NCBI RefSeq assembly: GCF_004000765.1
Contig: NZ_BILW01000020.1
Span: 62,001-126,000, forward strand
Origin: Paenibacillus chondroitinus NBRC 15376
GTDB taxonomy: Bacteria > Bacillota > Bacilli > Paenibacillales > NBRC-103111
DNA length: 64,000 bases
Direction of reading: 5' to 3'
Positions 42,544 to 51,200 of the stretch are shown here, in pieces (positions within the stretch are counted from its first letter, which is position 1; each line of letters starts with the position of its first letter). A program made the translations under genes and the position numbers. Below the pieces are notes generated by a model. That model saw only the letters and a program-made list of their open reading frames with translations. It did not search any database and was not told where the DNA came from.

Positions 42544-43011
42544 ATGGCAGCCGGTCAAGTGAACATCATGGATGATTTAACACGACTTCGAGATATGACG
42601 TCAAGCGATTTCGTCGCATTGGCTCCTTTCGTTGATCAACCAGCGCGTAGGCGTTGGATGTACATATTGGGCAACAAAAATGATCGCTGTCAGCAAATGG
42701 TCATAAAAATGGGGGAAGGGCTCGCGGGCGCAGCCTTGCGGCTGGGCAGATGGGTTAAACTCGATGCGGCCAATCCGAGAGCAGCGCAAGAAAGGCGCGA
42801 ATGCCCCGTCATGCTTGCCGAGCAATTGCAGACTGCTGCCGCATTCCCGCTCATAACGGGTCCTTCTACTTCAACGGGGATGAAGGGACTGCTTTTTATC
42901 GGAAGACGCACGGATCAGGGCTATGAAGAAAACGAGATTAAAGCCATTCTGGAAAACCTCGAAAGGTTAGCGGACTATATAGAGGGACCTTGGAAAGAAG
43001 CCTCGCGATGA
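42544..43011 (+). CDS. GAF-domain protein, NreA-like nitrate sensor
   Basis: A 155-residue single GAF domain. In staphylococci NreA binds nitrate and modulates the NreB kinase. The position before an nreC-like and nreB-like pair, the length and the GEGLAGAALRLGRWV segment followed by the AAFPLITG strand support the same role. The start is ATG 42544, preceded by GGAAGTGG; an ATG at 42478 would add 22 residues and lacks a ribosome site. The gene is divergent from fnr, with palindromes between them. Confidence 0.75.
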   Translation: MAAGQVNIMDDLTRLRDMTSSDFVALAPFVDQPARRRWMYILGNKNDRCQQMVIKMGEGLAGAALRLGRWVKLDAANPRAAQERRECPVMLAEQLQTAAAFPLITGPSTSTGMKGLLFIGRRTDQGYEENEIKAILENLERLADYIEGPWKEASR

Positions 43012-43105
43012 ATGGCGTTTCTGGATGAGGTTTTTTTTGCTATGATGGGAAAAGAAATGAAATGGAAGCTTAAACCGCGGAATTGCCGCTGAAAGGGGGA
43101 AGCAA

Positions 43106-43759
43106 ATGCTAAAGATTCTGGTTGTGGATGACCATGCCATCGTAAGATCGGGGCTTGTTATGCTGCTAAACGGCAAGCATGATATGGAAGTGGTCGGCGA
43201 AGCCGCCGCTGGTGAAGAAGGCATTCAGGCCGCCCGGATGCTTATGCCGGATGTCGTGTTAATGGATCTAAGCATGCCTCCAGGTATGGACGGACTTACT
43301 GCGACTGAAAAATTAAAGCAATTGATGCCGGACATGGCGATTTTGATTCTTACAATGCATGATGACGATGAGTACTTGTTCAGGGCTATACATGTCGGTG
43401 CGTCCGGTTATATTTTGAAAAGCGCACCTCATGAAGAATTATTGACAGCCATTCGCTCTGTTGCGGCAGGAAATGCATACTTATATCCGACAGCAACCAA
43501 AAGGCTGATGAACGAATATATGGAACGCATGAAGAGCGGGGAGAATGTCGGCCCGTATGAATCGCTTTCCGAGCGTGAAAAGGAAGTTCTAGGGCGTATT
43601 GCGAAAGGTTTTTCCAATAAAGAGATTGCTGAGCAATTGGTGATTAGTGTAAAGACGGTGGAATCTCATAAAAGCAATGTGATGGAAAAGTTAGGGTTAA
43701 AAACACGCCCGGAATTAGTGAAATATGCGGCTAAAAAGGGGTTGTTGAACTTTGAATAA
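43106..43759 (+). CDS. nreC: NarL/FixJ-type response regulator, NreC-like
   Basis: A 217-residue regulator. The receiver domain (1-120) has the acidic pocket VVDDH, the phospho-acceptor Asp in [13 protein letters not shown] (~54) and the Lys in ILKSAPHEE. Residues ~150-215 form the LuxR-type helix-turn-helix ([20 protein letters not shown]). NreC activates nitrate and nitrite respiration genes in staphylococci. AAAGGGGGAAG precedes ATG 43106. Its end overlaps the kinase gene by eight bases. Confidence 0.85.
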   Translation: MLKILVVDDHAIVRSGLVMLLNGKHDMEVVGEAAAGEEGIQAARMLMPDVVLMDLSMPPGMDGLTATEKLKQLMPDMAILILTMHDDDEYLFRAIHVGASGYILKSAPHEELLTAIRSVAAGNAYLYPTATKRLMNEYMERMKSGENVGPYESLSEREKEVLGRIAKGFSNKEIAEQLVISVKTVESHKSNVMEKLGLKTRPELVKYAAKKGLLNFE

Positions 43760-44798
43760 GGATCATATGCTGGAATCCGAGCTATTGCAGGACTTGAAAC
43801 AATCCCTCAAGCAGCTATCTGATGTGAAGTTTGCTCTTGATGAATCTTCCATCGTTGCTGGTACGGATGCCAAAGGCAAGATTCTTTATGTCAATGATAA
43901 GTTTTGTAAAATCTCGCAATACGACAGGTCCGAACTCCTTGGCAAAGACCATCGGATTATTAATTCCGGTTATCATGATAAAGCGTTCATGGCGGATTTA
44001 TGGGCAACGATTTCTGCAGGCAAAGTCTGGCACGGAGAAATCAAAAATAGAGCCAAAGATGGTACATTCTATTGGGTCGATACGACGATTGTCCCTTTTG
44101 TGGATGATCAAGGCCGGGCTTATCAATACTTAGCGATCCGTAATGAAGTAACGCAATTGAAGCGGGTAGAGGAAGAACTGCAGTTGATGATGTCACAGGT
44201 CATGCAGATTCAAGAGGAGGAACGCAGGAAATTCTCGCGAGAATTGCATGATGGCATTGGGCAAAGCCTGTTCTCTTTGTTGATCCAAATGGACCGGCTC
44301 ATTGGAGATGAACCGGAATCCGAGATAGGGCATCTCCGGCAAAATGTCTCAGCCATCATCGAAGAGGTGCGCAGTCTGGCGTGGAAAATTCGGCCATCCG
44401 TTTTGGATGATCTAGGCGTTGTTCCTGCGATTCGCACGCATATCGAAAACTACACGGATCACTATGGCATTCGAGTGAAACTGGATAGCAATTTGCGTAA
44501 GCGATTAGGAGCCCTAGAGGAGACTACGATCTATAGAGTTATTCAGGAGGCCCTTACCAACATTGCGAAATACGCGGATGTGTCAGAAGCTAGTGTGCTC
44601 GTACACGAGAAGGAATCGGCTGTAGAAGTGGAAATCTCGGATAAGGGAAAAGGCTTCGAAAGAGGACGGAATTCTAAAGGCGTCGGCCTTTTTAGCATGG
44701 AGGAGAGAGCGAAAAGTATCGGGGGCAAACTGGATATTCTCTCTGAAATGGGAAAAGGCACGAGAGTGCGGTTAATGATTCCCCGTAAGGTTGAATGA
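43752..44798 (+). CDS. PAS sensor histidine kinase, NreB-like but lacking Fe-S cysteines
   Basis: A soluble 348-residue kinase. Residues ~25-135 are a PAS domain ([20 protein letters not shown]), ~155-220 a HisKA_3 dimerisation region with the phospho-accepting His in [12 protein letters not shown], and ~255-345 the ATPase ([24 protein letters not shown] G box). NreB of staphylococci holds an oxygen-sensing [4Fe-4S] cluster on four PAS cysteines; this protein has only one cysteine in total, so it must sense something else. The TTG 43752 start overlaps nreC; ATG 43767 with AAGGATC is an alternative. Confidence 0.85.
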   Translation: MNKDHMLESELLQDLKQSLKQLSDVKFALDESSIVAGTDAKGKILYVNDKFCKISQYDRSELLGKDHRIINSGYHDKAFMADLWATISAGKVWHGEIKNRAKDGTFYWVDTTIVPFVDDQGRAYQYLAIRNEVTQLKRVEEELQLMMSQVMQIQEEERRKFSRELHDGIGQSLFSLLIQMDRLIGDEPESEIGHLRQNVSAIIEEVRSLAWKIRPSVLDDLGVVPAIRTHIENYTDHYGIRVKLDSNLRKRLGALEETTIYRVIQEALTNIAKYADVSEASVLVHEKESAVEVEISDKGKGFERGRNSKGVGLFSMEERAKSIGGKLDILSEMGKGTRVRLMIPRKVE

Positions 44799-44808
44799 TT
44801 GAACTGTG

Positions 44809-44988
44809 TGGGAACTACAGTCCCTTATTTCTCGGAAAGGGCATGTTATTCACAGCCGAGGGGAACTACAGGCCTCTATTTCGCTGGTTTCAGCTGAAAA
44901 ACGGGCTATGGCGGAAAAATAAGACCTTGTAGTTCCGCTCAGATGGAAAAATGCTCGTTTTTCTCCGAATAGCGAACTCCAGTTCCCC
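44809..44988 (+). repeat. AABB intergenic repeat element, copy 3
   Basis: A1 at 44810 (GGGAACTACAGTCCCTTATT), A2 at 44861 (GGGAACTACAGGCCTCTATT), B1 at 44918 (AATAAGACCTTGTAGTTCCG) and B2 at 44968 (AATAGCGAACTCCAGTTCCC). It begins only 12 bases after the kinase stop, so it would be transcribed as that operon's 3' end. No separate terminator is visible before it. Confidence 0.87.
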
Positions 44989-45004
44989 TGCCTGCTCCGC
45001 CCGC

Positions 45005-45148
45005 CGGACTCGCACCAAGTGACGAATCTTCTCGGTGTGACTGCCTCGCGTCAAGTGACCAATCCGCTCAGCCCGCCCGCCTCGCACCAAGTGAGCAATC
45101 TGCTCTGCATGCCCGCCTTGCGCCAAGTAACCAATCTACTCCGCGCCC
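45005..45148. repeat. 36-bp tandem repeat, four units
   Basis: The word CGCACCAAGTGACNAATC recurs at 45011, 45047, 45083 and 45119, exactly 36 bases apart, with CTC after it in each unit. Units are imperfect and GC-rich. In translation a 12-residue repeat results in several frames, but none has a start, ribosome site and codon pattern of a gene. No unique spacers, so it is not a CRISPR array. Confidence 0.85.
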
Positions 45149-45175
45149 GCCTGCGCCACGGACCCTCGCCCCTTG

Positions 45176-45372
45176 TTTTATGTTGTACTCTGTACAACAT
45201 AAAACAGCTTTTAACCCCACCACCCCCATCTTCATTGCACAAAGTACAATGAGTCCAACCCAAATAGCGCGAAAACTGCGCTATCCTGCCCAAATCGTTG
45301 CACAGAGTACAACGTAGAAGGCGGCAGCCGCCGATTCGAGGCCTCTATGCTGCACAAAGTGCAACATAGAGG
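45176..45372. repeat. Four palindromes with core TTGYAC-N3-GTRCAA
   Basis: Palindromes lie at 45176-45204 (arms TTTTATGTTGTAC/GTACAACATAAAA), 45233-45251 (CATTGCAC/GTACAATG), 45296-45314 (CGTTGCAC/GTACAACG) and 45342-45372 (CCTCTATG, TGCAC and matching arms). Each has a 3-base centre (TCT, AAA, AGA, AAA). A fifth inverted pair, ATAGCGC/GCGCTAT, lies at 45264-45284. The stretch 44989-45774 shows no gene. Confidence 0.8.
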
Positions 45373-45560
45373 AGATCTTGGCCAATACTGGGTTGTCAAA
45401 AGTACCCTCTGAAACATCTTTCCAGCTAGCTCTCTTTTTGATCGAATCGTCTATGATTATGGATGGAATCCCCCATTATTAATTTCAATAAATAGAGTAT
45501 CTTTAATGAAAGTAGAAGCCCCTTCTTAGTTATTACCTCGTACATATACTTCCGAGTTTC

Positions 45561-45575
45561 ATGAAAACGTTACCA
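45561..45575. promoter_or_regulatory. cre site upstream of the pectin-degradation genes
   Basis: ATGAAAACGTTACCA matches the CcpA operator consensus WTGNAANCGNWNNCW at every position. It lies about 200 bases before the start at 45775, a sensible place for carbon catabolite control of secreted polysaccharide-degrading proteins. No confident promoter was found in 45576-45760. Confidence 0.5.
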
Positions 45576-45774
45576 AAGCAACTAAGGTTTCGTGAGGTTT
45601 TGACCGCCGCCATGCGTCGGCGACACCGCGCGCGGTTGGAAACTGCTGATCCACCTATATGCCATTCCTATTTTCTGTGAAGGGGGTGATGATTGCCCGC
45701 TCATTGTCCAACTCGTAAGGAAAAATGTTCTTAGACTGGCCAATCGAAAATATGCCATGGAGGTGTCGATTCTC

Positions 45775-48249
45775 TTGCGTAAAAAGGGTAATCAGATTTC
45801 GCTAGTGTTAATCTTAGCGTTGCTTTTCAATGTGCTTATGATCTGCCCTGATAACGTTCCAACGGTATCAGCGGAAAGCGGAAGTTCTTCAGTCACGGAT
45901 AATACTTATGAACCCGTTTCGGTTTTTGATAAAGACTTTACTACCACGCCTCTAGGATTAACAGGTTCCGATCTTGGTTTCGACTACTCCTCCTATACGT
46001 CAGGCTCGGCTTCGGCCGTCATTGAAGCAGATCCCTATACAGGGACTCGAGCTCTTCATCTGAAAGCAAATGGTATTGTTACGGATGGAGCGTTAAGAAA
46101 TGAATTTCAAATCAGCAAGACCTTCGGAGAGCCTTACACAGGAACAATTTCTACGGAAATTACCTTCATGCAAACCGGTACGAAAAAGGATGATCGCATC
46201 ATTCAGTTTTTTCCAACATCCGGCACGACGTTCCTGGTTGGAGCAGGTGTGACGGCGAGCAAAGGGTTGGGCTACCTTTTATCTACAGCGCCTTCAGGTT
46301 CGTTAGGTGCGTATGAGCTAGGAGAATGGCATACCATTCGCTTGGATTTTAATACAGTTTCCCAAAAATACAGCTTGTACTACGATGGGAATATTGTGCA
46401 AGCCCGCAACAATATGAACAAAAGTCTCCCCATCTATAATCTCAGGAGATTGGTTATTGCAGCGCCCGGCACTTCCGGGGATCTTTGGATTCGAGGCGTT
46501 AGAGTGACTCATTCACCCTTCATGCCAAAGCCACCGGCACCGAAAATCGTTACTTCCGGATCGCGTAACTCGCGCGTCATGTGGACATCGGAGCACTATG
46601 CTTATGCATCAAAGTACCGGCTTCGCATTAAGCTGAAAGGACAGACGGACTGGAGGCCGATCGGGAATGCAACAACCTTGTATAAAGATTATACGGGAAC
46701 CAATCTTATTCCGGCTTCGGATATTAACGCCTATTACGACATTGCGAAATCCGCATCTACACCATTAGTAAATGGTCAACCGTATACGTTAGGCTTATCT
46801 GTTGTTACGCGCGATGAATCAGGTGTATACAACAATGGCGTGCCAAGAGATTTTGAAAGTACAATAACGGAATTTGATGGTACGCCTTATGCAACAACAC
46901 CGCTCCCGACACCGGATACAAGCGTGGTTGGGGAACTCACGTCCTATGCGAATTATTATGGATATATGTGGAGACTGCAAGCGGGTTCGACGATAGGAGA
47001 CTATCCATTTACAGATAATACCTTAATCCAGTTCTCAGAAATTCCTAGTAAATACGCAAGCATGGAACGAATCGTTACCACGCACAAGGACGTGATGAGA
47101 TACCCTTTGGGCGCTGATGGTGCCGTGCAAAATCAGATCATCGGCTTCAATGCGAAGGACAAAACGACCGTCTATGTGGCAATAGATAAAAATGCAATCC
47201 TGCCCGCATGGCTGACCGATTGGACCAACACCGGTGATGTGATTAAGATGACAGGCGCGACGTCGGGATACACATTCAATATTTATAAAAAGAGTTTTGC
47301 TGCAGGTTCGTCCGTGCTGCTGGGCTATAATGATTACGCCAATTTCGATCTGTCACAGAACGCCGGCTATTTTGCAATGGTAGAAAGAGCCACAACGGGA
47401 TTGAAGCTGGATCCAGTGACGGAATGGGTCAACACATCATCGTATGCATTAACAGGTTCAGTTAGCGAGAGTGTCTATTTATCGGTGTATCAAAATAAAA
47501 CGCCTATTACGCTTCCGAACAACGGATTTATTAACGGAGGCAACTTCGAACTGCATGTAAACCTGGTACCCGGTGCCAATTTATTTGAAGTTTATGCAAA
47601 ACGTGATAAATCAACGTTCTTCGATCGTATCGATGCCACAATCAATCAGGACAGTATGATTCCCGATATTCGGATTGCAACGCCTCCTGCCACAGTTAGA
47701 GATGCCGTCTATACGCTTACAGGATCATTAAGTAAAGCAGCGAGATTTACCATTAAATTAAATGGCGAAAGTGTTGTCGATTCTGTTTATCAGCAAGCAG
47801 ATGCGTTTTTCTCATATCCATTAACTTTACAAGAGGGGAATAACGCAATAGAAGTCTCTACCGTCGATTTAGCTGGTAATACCAATAAAGCCAGTTACAC
47901 GATTGCTTACATATTCTGGGCAGGGCAAGGTGCGATCCTTGATTTGAACGGAAATCTTGTACATACGCTAGAGCCTTCAAAGGATATCTATGCCGAAAAG
48001 AAAGTCGTCAACACAACGGGGGCAGATAAACAGCTGACGTTATGGTTTGTTCTGTATAATGCAGACAATGCGATGATTGATTTTGCCTCTGCGGTTGCGG
48101 AGCTTAAGCCTGGAGAAACAAGAACTTTAGGCGCTGGATTTACGCTTCCAGCTGAAGTCACGAATTATAAAGTCAAAGTATTCATTTGGGACAGCTCGAA
48201 TAACATTGTCGGACAAAGCCCGCTCGCTGAGGAGCTCGTCGTGCAGTAA
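45775..48249 (+). CDS. Secreted multidomain carbohydrate-associated protein
   Basis: A large exported protein of about 824 residues whose activity I do not recognise. The signal peptide ends near VSAESG. Residues ~50-245 look like a LamG/concanavalin-type beta-sandwich (FDKDFTTTPLGLTG, ELGEWHTIRLDFNTVSQKY). A FN3-like part (~250-370), an uncharacterised middle part and two Ig-like repeats of the ALTGSVSESVYLSVY / TLTGSLSKAARFTIKLNG type follow. The last ~110 residues match in style the C-terminal module of the next gene (KVFIWDSSNN versus KAFVWNNTSS). TTG 45775 is chosen because GGAGGTG (45759-45765) is its ribosome site; ATG 45757 would swallow that site. Confidence 0.75.
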   Translation: MRKKGNQISLVLILALLFNVLMICPDNVPTVSAESGSSSVTDNTYEPVSVFDKDFTTTPLGLTGSDLGFDYSSYTSGSASAVIEADPYTGTRALHLKANGIVTDGALRNEFQISKTFGEPYTGTISTEITFMQTGTKKDDRIIQFFPTSGTTFLVGAGVTASKGLGYLLSTAPSGSLGAYELGEWHTIRLDFNTVSQKYSLYYDGNIVQARNNMNKSLPIYNLRRLVIAAPGTSGDLWIRGVRVTHSPFMPKPPAPKIVTSGSRNSRVMWTSEHYAYASKYRLRIKLKGQTDWRPIGNATTLYKDYTGTNLIPASDINAYYDIAKSASTPLVNGQPYTLGLSVVTRDESGVYNNGVPRDFESTITEFDGTPYATTPLPTPDTSVVGELTSYANYYGYMWRLQAGSTIGDYPFTDNTLIQFSEIPSKYASMERIVTTHKDVMRYPLGADGAVQNQIIGFNAKDKTTVYVAIDKNAILPAWLTDWTNTGDVIKMTGATSGYTFNIYKKSFAAGSSVLLGYNDYANFDLSQNAGYFAMVERATTGLKLDPVTEWVNTSSYALTGSVSESVYLSVYQNKTPITLPNNGFINGGNFELHVNLVPGANLFEVYAKRDKSTFFDRIDATINQDSMIPDIRIATPPATVRDAVYTLTGSLSKAARFTIKLNGESVVDSVYQQADAFFSYPLTLQEGNNAIEVSTVDLAGNTNKASYTIAYIFWAGQGAILDLNGNLVHTLEPSKDIYAEKKVVNTTGADKQLTLWFVLYNADNAMIDFASAVAELKPGETRTLGAGFTLPAEVTNYKVKVFIWDSSNNIVGQSPLAEELVVQ

Positions 48250-48272
48250 TTATTGATTAGGAGGAAAGCATC

Positions 48273-51200
48273 ATGAAGAAAGCCCTAACGTTAGGGATAA
48301 GCTTTTTACTCATGTTGAATGTTCTGCTATTTCCTGCAGTGAACGTTGTGAATGCTGCTGCATCCACATCCAGTAACCAAACCCAGGTGACAGCACCGAT
48401 AGATGCAGCTGCGATTGCCAATGACGGCAGTGTTGAACTGTCGTGGTCCCCTGTATCTGGCGCAACGACGTATGCTGTAGAAAGAAGTACGGAAAGCGGC
48501 GGCACTTTTACGACGTTAACCAGTTCTTTAACTACATCATCGTATGTGGATACAAGCGTTACGAATGGCACTATTTACTACTATATGGTTACTGCGTTGA
48601 ACGCAAGCGGAGAGATTAACGCCAGCGAGGAAATTGTTGCAAATCCAGCTATGGTTTTGACCGTGGCTCAGAATGGAACCGGCGATTTCTCCAGTATTAA
48701 GTCTGCTCTTGAATCGATCCCCAGCAACAACACATCTCGTAAGATTATCTACATCAAAGAAGGTTCATATAACGAAAAAATTTCCGTTACTGTGCCCTAT
48801 GTTGCTTTAATTGGCGCAGGTAAAGATAAAACGAAAATCTTTTATAACGACAATGAATTCACACCGACCTCGAGCGGCGCGACCTCAACTTTGGCAGCTT
48901 TAGATACGGCGACGCTTACAGTTGGAGGAACGAAGGATCGTACGGATGGCACAAGAGCTGCAGCGACTAATTTTTATGCAGCCAATTTAACCATTGAGAA
49001 CTCCTCCGACGTTACGAAAGGCCGGGCATTAGCAGCACGTGTCATTGCAGATCAAGTTGTCTTTGAAAATGTCCGATTTGTCGGTTACCAAGACACGCTT
49101 TACACAGGCGTAACCTACTATGACAAAACCAGCAGGCAATATTATCGCAATTGCGAGATCAAGGGTTCCGTTGACTTTATTTATGGACCGGCAACTGCGG
49201 CTGTTTTTGACCACTCTGACATTATAAGTATAAATGGTCCTTCGCGTTCCGGCGGATACATCACAGCTGCAGCTACGCAGAATTCAACCGGCGATCTTCC
49301 CGGGATCGTATTTATGAACTCCCGTCTATTGAAAGACGCTACTACACAGGGGAAACATTATTTAGGCCGCCCTTGGCAGGACCAACCAACGGTGCGATTT
49401 ATCAATACATGGATGGATGATCATATTCACCCGGACGGTTGGACGGTGATGACGGATAATCTTACCTATCATTATTCCGAGTACAATAGCTCAGGACCTG
49501 GGGCCAGCCCATCCACGCGTAAGCTTCAGGATGATACCGATCCTAGCCATTTTGCCATGACGGCTGAACAGGCTAGCCAATTCACGATACCCTGGATATT
49601 TGAAGGATGGGACCCGAGCCAGAGGATCATTTACCCAAAACTGTTTGAATCTGTGGTGCCAATTTTAAATCCTGCACGGCCAGATGGAACTTTGGGTTCT
49701 TATACCAAGCCGGTTCTCGTTTACATGGAAGTAAATAACGAGGCTCCTGCGGCGAATCGCGTGCAGTACCGTATCGATGGCGGACAATGGGCATTTTATA
49801 CCAAAGAATTCGCAGTAAGCGATACGGGTACACATCGTATTGAATATCGGTATGTTGACGCTTTAGGGACTCCAAGCACAAGTGCAATAACTTCTCTTAA
49901 AATAGATCCTGCTGAACAGGCAAGAGTACCGGCATTCCCTGGCGCTGAAGGCGGCGGGATGTATGTAACTGGCGGTCGCGGTGGCTCCGTGTATGTGGTG
50001 AATAACCTGTTGGATTATGCGGATGGCACGCCTGCTATCCCGGGTTCGTTTCGTGATGCGGTGAGCCAGCCGAACCGGATGATCATATTCCGTGTTTCCG
50101 GCGTCATCCATTTGACCAGACCTCTGACAATCGGTCAACCGAACCTTACGATTGCCGGTCAAACAGCCCCGGGCGACGGTATCGCCCTTAGCGGTTATGC
50201 GGTGAAAGTAGGCAGTGGAACAAGTACCGCTGGAGGCAATATTATTGTCAGATATATGCGATTCTGGGGCGGCGAAGTTGAACTGGACGATACGTTCAAC
50301 ATCACGGGAGATAAAGTCATTGTCGATCACGTTTCAGGAAGTTGGAGTACGGATGAATTATTCTCTTCCGAGAATAACAAAAATTTTACGCTCCAATGGA
50401 GCTTCATCACAAACAGCTTAAACCACTCCATTCACACGAAAGGCCCTCATGGATACGGTGGGATCTGGGGCGGATCGAATATTACATTTGCCCATAATTT
50501 AATTACGAACCATATTAACCGTAACGTTCGGTTTGCACGGGCGACGGATATCGTGAATTATCCGCAGAAGATTGACTACCGGAACAATGTGATTTATAAC
50601 TGGGGCGGCAATACGGCATACGGTGGGGAAATGGCAACAGGGATTAATATGATCAACAATTACTATAAGCCAGGGCCTAACACGTATAGCGCTTTTAACC
50701 GAATTGTCGCGCCTTCGGCTGGCGATGCTGGTGGGGGAGCCTTTTATGTCAATGGAAATTATGTCGTAGGCGATCCTGAAGTATCAGCTGATAACTTGGT
50801 GAAAAACGCGAATGGCTCTTATAAAGCAATTAACCCGGATTCAACATTTACGCTCAAAACGACGCCTTTCATCTACCCGGATGCGAATGATCAGGTTGGA
50901 GGACCGACAACGACGGATACGGCTGAAGCGGCCTATGAGAAAGTGCTGCAACATGGCGGCGCTTCGCTTCCGAAGCGGGATTCGCTTGATGCTCGTATCG
51001 TTGGAGAGGTAAAGAACGGAACCGGAAGAACCGTCAACAAGATTGCATACGATGGTGGCTTGCCGGAATTATTGTCGGCCCCTGCACCGATTGATACGGA
51101 TGGTGATGGAATGCCGGATGAATGGGAGCTTGCCAATGGATTAGATCCGAATGATAACGGTCTGGATGCTGCCGGAAATAAAATCTCAGGCAACGTCAAC

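Noticed and set aside
45005..45372. Possible CRISPR array or repeat-protein genes at the repeat cluster
   Set aside because: The 36-bp units are contiguous with no unique spacers, and the palindromes have unequal spacing. Short open frames across the region on both strands lack ribosome sites and only mirror the repeats.
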